A DNA stretch of 64,000 bases from Vibrio europaeus (GTDB lineage: Bacteria > Pseudomonadota > Gammaproteobacteria > Enterobacterales > Vibrionaceae), in assembly GCF_001695575.1 (NCBI RefSeq), contig NZ_LUAX01000004.1:1-64000 (forward strand), read 5' to 3'. The position numbers and the translations under genes are program-made. Below the pieces are notes generated by a model. The model made no database searches and was not told the origin of the DNA. It saw nothing but the letters and a program-made list of their open reading frames with translations. Shown here in pieces: positions 61,000 through 64,000 of this stretch (within the stretch, counting starts at the first letter, position 1; each line of letters begins with the position of its first letter).

Positions 61000-61950
61000 C
61001 TATTGATAACGAGAGTTGGTTAGCGTTTCATCTGGCAGTGACTTGAAGCGTTTGTGTAGCCACATCCACTGCTCTGGAGCTCGCATAATAATCTCTTCGA
61101 CAAATTTATTCATATATGCCGCAGCGGCGGTTTCATCTTTCTTCGGGTAGTCAGGCTCAATATTCTTATCAGCGATAATTTCGTATTTACCTTGGCTGTT
61201 TCTAAAGCCAGAGCCCGGAATAATGGCACACTTGCTTGTATAGGCAAGAATGCTCGTCCCCGTCGTGGTGCAGGCTTCTTCAACGGCAAAGAATGGCACA
61301 AACACGGATTTATTATGACCGTAATCTTGATCTGGCAAATAGAATAGGCGATGTCCCTGACGCAACACGCGAATCATCTGCTTAAGGTCAGTGCGGTAGA
61401 TAAGTTTATTACCATTACGCGAACGTCCACGATACTGGATAAATTCATAGGCAGGATTGCTATGCGGACGATAAGCGCCATAACCTTGTAAACCCAACAC
61501 ACCAAAAGCGCGAGCAGTAATTTCTAGGTTGAGGGCATGAACACAACAAAGTAAGACACCTTTGCCTTCTTTATCTAAGCGTTTGAGCTCTTCAACGTCT
61601 TTGGTCTGTAAAATGCGCTTAAAGCGCCACGTCGGCCAAAACCAGGTAATCCCTGTTTCAATTAAGGCCATACCGGTATTTTTGAAGTTTTCCGCAACGC
61701 TTTTATCGATCTCACCTTGTGACATCTGTGGAAAAGCAAGCTCGAAGTTTCTTCTTGCGACATGTACACGGGATTTGCCAAAGCGCATCCCTAAACGACC
61801 GATGCTTTGCCCCAAACGCAGTAATAGCGGGTAAGGGAGAACGTTAACAATCAAGGCGAGCAGTCCAAAGCCGAGCCAAACTCCCCAGTTTTTAGGGTGT
61901 AGTAAGGAAAGGGTAAATGGAGGCGGTTGATTGTATTTATCTTTGCTCAT
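61000..61950 (-). CDS. lpxL: Lipid A secondary acyltransferase LpxL
   Basis: Late acyltransferase of lipid A, 316 residues, inner-membrane anchored by a helix at about 25-45. The catalytic motif is HX4E (His138-Glu143 in CCVHALNLEITA), followed by YLPDQDYGHNKSVFVPFF. It corresponds to V. cholerae VC0213, reported to add myristate. It begins 5 bp after slmA and ends 15 bp before lpxN, so all three are very likely cotranscribed. Confidence 0.88.
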   Translation of the reverse strand: MSKDKYNQPPPFTLSLLHPKNWGVWLGFGLLALIVNVLPYPLLLRLGQSIGRLGMRFGKSRVHVARRNFELAFPQMSQGEIDKSVAENFKNTGMALIETGITWFWPTWRFKRILQTKDVEELKRLDKEGKGVLLCCVHALNLEITARAFGVLGLQGYGAYRPHSNPAYEFIQYRGRSRNGNKLIYRTDLKQMIRVLRQGHRLFYLPDQDYGHNKSVFVPFFAVEEACTTTGTSILAYTSKCAIIPGSGFRNSQGKYEIIADKNIEPDYPKKDETAAAAYMNKFVEEIIMRAPEQWMWLHKRFKSLPDETLTNSRYQ

Positions 61951-61955
61951 AGTGA

Positions 61956-62546
61956 TTACTTAATTTGTGCGCTTAACAGTGCCCAGTATTCTTCAAAGTT
62001 TGCAGTCGGTTGGTATTTAAAATCAGAACGAACGAATCGGTTTAAGCTTCCTTCTACCTGACCAAGCAGTTGGGCGGCTAATACTTTCTCATCAACAGGA
62101 AATGCCTTTCCTTCACGCAGCATGCGCTCACGTAGGATCTGACGGATAGAGGTTTCAATACGCTCAAATAGTTGATTGATACGGTCGCGCAAGCGTTCAT
62201 TTTCAAACATTAGTGCGTGACCAGACAAAATACGGCTCAGACCTGGATTGCGCTCAGCAAAGGCCAGAATCAATTGCAGTACGAGTCGAATTCGAGTCAG
62301 AGTGTCTTTCTCTTCATCCAGAATACGGTTGATACGCGACATTAGAGACTCTTCGATAAACTCGATTAAGCCTTCGAACATGCGCGCCTTACTTGGAAAG
62401 TGTCTGTACAGTGCGGCTTCTGAAACGCCAACTTGCTTAGCGAGTTTTGCGGTTGTAATGCGTGAAGCACCTTCGTTGGACTCCAGCATTTCAGCCAATG
62501 CTTGCAAAATTTCATCTCGGCGGTTGGTTTTTCTTGTTCCGGCCAT
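61956..62546 (-). CDS. slmA: Nucleoid occlusion factor SlmA
   Basis: TetR-family DNA-binding protein that blocks FtsZ assembly over the nucleoid; 196 residues. The helix-turn-helix is [20 protein letters not shown] (about 28-47), preceded by [15 protein letters not shown]. The long C-terminal helices contact FtsZ. The frame opens at 62591, but ATG at 62546 with AAGGAAAAGG upstream gives the standard [10 protein letters not shown] start. It follows coaBC by 121 bp and leads lpxL and lpxN. Confidence 0.96.
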   Translation of the reverse strand: MAGTRKTNRRDEILQALAEMLESNEGASRITTAKLAKQVGVSEAALYRHFPSKARMFEGLIEFIEESLMSRINRILDEEKDTLTRIRLVLQLILAFAERNPGLSRILSGHALMFENERLRDRINQLFERIETSIRQILRERMLREGKAFPVDEKVLAAQLLGQVEGSLNRFVRSDFKYQPTANFEEYWALLSAQIK

Positions 62547-62667
62547 GAACCTTTTCCTTATTGTTACCATTCTGAATAAAGCTTTGAGCAAAGCAGCTCA
62601 AAGCTAACAACTTATGACGATTCCATTTATCGCGAAGGTTTGTTCTTGTTGAGAATAAATATGAGCT

Positions 62668-63873
62668 TTACGCTTCTAGTTTGTCCGCGATTGTCATGAT
62701 GATTTGCGAGGCAATTTGTTGCTTCGACGCAAGGGTAAGTGATTGCTTACCATCTTTCCAGTATACGGTGATTGCGTTGTCGTTGCTATTGAAGCCTTGC
62801 CCTTCGACAGAGACATCGTTAGCACAAATCATATCAAGGCTCTTCTTGCTAAGCTTTGTACGTGCGTAGTGTTCTACGTCTTGAGTTTCGGCAGCAAACC
62901 CAACGGTAAATGGTCGAGATTCACTGAGAGCAGCGACAGAAGCGATAATGTCGGGATTCTTCACCATAGTAATGGTCATTTGATCGCTATCACCGGTCTT
63001 TTTGATTTTTTGCTCGGCGATGGATTCAGGGCGATAGTCAGCAACAGCGGCACAGCCGATAAAGATGTCATGGATTTTTGCTTGCTCTATTGCAGCGTTA
63101 TACATGCTTTGCGCACTGTCGACATTAATACGCTCTACACCTGCTGGTGTCGCAAGGGAGACTGGGCCAGAAACGAGCGTTACTTTTGCTCCCTGTGCCG
63201 CTGCAGCTTGCGCCAATGCAAAGCCCATTTTTCCAGAACTGTGGTTAGAGATGTAGCGTACAGGATCGATTGCTTCACGGGTTGGGCCTGCCGTAATTAC
63301 CACGGATTTCCCTTCCAGTGGCTTATCAGCAAAAAATTGTTCACATCGTTCGACGAGCTGCATTGGCTCTAACATGCGCCCAGGTCCCACATCTCCACAC
63401 GCTTGTTCGCCTGCCGCAGGGCCCCAAATATGCATACCGCGACGCGCAAGGGTTGCGATGTTCTCTTGGGTGGCGATATTGCGATACATCTGCTGATTCA
63501 TCGCTGGTGAGACGGCAATTGGTGAGTCGGTGGCAAGCACCAAGGTCGTGAGTAAATCATTACCCATACCTGCGCTCATGCGGGCAATTAAATCCGCGGT
63601 TGTCGGGGCAAGTAAGACAAGATCAGCCCATTTGGCAAGCTCGATATGCCCCATAGAGGCTTCTGCAGCAGGATCGAGTAGGCTATCAGAGACAGGTCTG
63701 CCAGAGACGGCCTGCATGGTCAGAGGGGTAATAAATTCTTTAGCTGCTTTGGTCATAACCACTTGAACCTGCGCGCCACGTTCAATAAGGCGGCGAGTCA
63801 GCTCGGCACATTTGTAAGCAGCGATACCACCACTAATACCTAATAGGATCTTTTTACCTGCGAGTGTTTGCAT
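62668..63873 (-). CDS. coaBC: CoaBC: phosphopantothenoylcysteine synthetase/decarboxylase
   Basis: Bifunctional enzyme for two steps of coenzyme A synthesis, 401 residues. The N-terminal FMN-dependent CoaC decarboxylase (about 1-185) has [15 protein letters not shown], the His in [22 protein letters not shown] and the active-site Cys in [12 protein letters not shown]. The C-terminal CoaB synthetase has [20 protein letters not shown] and the Lys-rich [20 protein letters not shown]. It precedes slmA, as in E. coli (dfp, dut, slmA), though dut is absent here. Confidence 0.97.
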   Translation of the reverse strand: MQTLAGKKILLGISGGIAAYKCAELTRRLIERGAQVQVVMTKAAKEFITPLTMQAVSGRPVSDSLLDPAAEASMGHIELAKWADLVLLAPTTADLIARMSAGMGNDLLTTLVLATDSPIAVSPAMNQQMYRNIATQENIATLARRGMHIWGPAAGEQACGDVGPGRMLEPMQLVERCEQFFADKPLEGKSVVITAGPTREAIDPVRYISNHSSGKMGFALAQAAAAQGAKVTLVSGPVSLATPAGVERINVDSAQSMYNAAIEQAKIHDIFIGCAAVADYRPESIAEQKIKKTGDSDQMTITMVKNPDIIASVAALSESRPFTVGFAAETQDVEHYARTKLSKKSLDMICANDVSVEGQGFNSNDNAITVYWKDGKQSLTLASKQQIASQIIMTIADKLEA

Positions 63874-64000
63874 GATGATCTTCCTTAAAATTTCTGCCCG
63901 TAAGATACCACGGCTGATATTTACGTGCCTAGGGTCGCTATCTGAGTTATTAAATTTGAAAGTTGATTTGGTGCAAAGTTTGCCACACCTCTATAGCTAC
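63874..64000. other. Region upstream of coaBC at window end
   Basis: Noncoding stretch before coaBC. AAGGAAGATC lies just upstream of the coaBC start. No gene start from the next locus is visible before the window ends. Confidence 0.6.

Noticed and set aside
62743..63372. 209-codon plus-strand frame antisense to coaBC
   Set aside because: It is a shadow of conserved coaBC codons with no domain or ribosome site.

Overview
The window is chromosomal DNA of a Vibrio-type gammaproteobacterium. The grounds are an eps/gsp type II secretion operon with Vibrio-like proteins, a VC0209-0215-like block (yicC, rph, pyrE, two lipid A acyltransferases, slmA, coaBC), and gln, typA, gmk-rpoZ-spoT-trmH-recG and ompR-envZ clusters in the order usual for Vibrionaceae. 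The species cannot be fixed from this alone. Nearly everything is core genome. I see no prophage, insertion sequence, integron, CRISPR array or defence island.

Layout. 1-3493: 3' end of an rRNA operon (16S-23S spacer tail, 23S, 5S) followed by tRNA-Ser(UGA) and a terminator. 3517-6885: a periplasmic solute-binding protein next to a dCache-HAMP-GGDEF-EAL c-di-GMP enzyme. 7053-12251: nitrogen control (glnG, glnL, a DUF4124 gene, glnA) with a sigma-54 promoter and NtrC sites. 12252-19653: typA, an AAA-type ATPase, a DUF2959 lipoprotein, yihY, dtd, fabY/yiiD and an AsmA-like protein. 19768-23029: pckA, hslO, hslR. 23298-34503: the twelve-gene T2SS operon gspC-N. 34566-41796: envZ/ompR, greB, a multi-repeat retropepsin-like protein, tex. 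41888-46315: an unknown gene, bioH, comF, nfuA, nudE, cysQ. 46564-52824: recG, trmH, spoT, rpoZ, gmk. 53275-57169: a purine permease, psiE, an LTA-synthase-like sulfatase. 57280-63873: yicC, rph, pyrE, lpxN, lpxL, slmA, coaBC.

How the genes work together. GlnL and GlnG sense nitrogen and act on glnA through sigma-54; a second NtrC-type site sits before glnL. GspC-N form the envelope-spanning secretion machine but the prepilin peptidase is elsewhere. gmk, rpoZ and spoT couple guanine nucleotides, RNA polymerase and (p)ppGpp. slmA, lpxL and lpxN are tightly packed, linking division-site control with lipid A acylation.

The least ordinary material is intergenic. Three gaps (cysQ/recG, recG/trmH, pyrE/lpxN) carry copies of one modular repeat with GGACTTCGTCC and GGGCTTCGCCC hairpins. 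Two of them also have inverted copies, a shared GTTGACG-type terminator hairpin and an 8-bp tandem repeat. Other points are a perfect 11-bp hairpin between ompR and envZ, and a secreted protein made of four retropepsin-like repeats of which only the first and last keep the catalytic motif. I did not find a clearly new multi-gene system.
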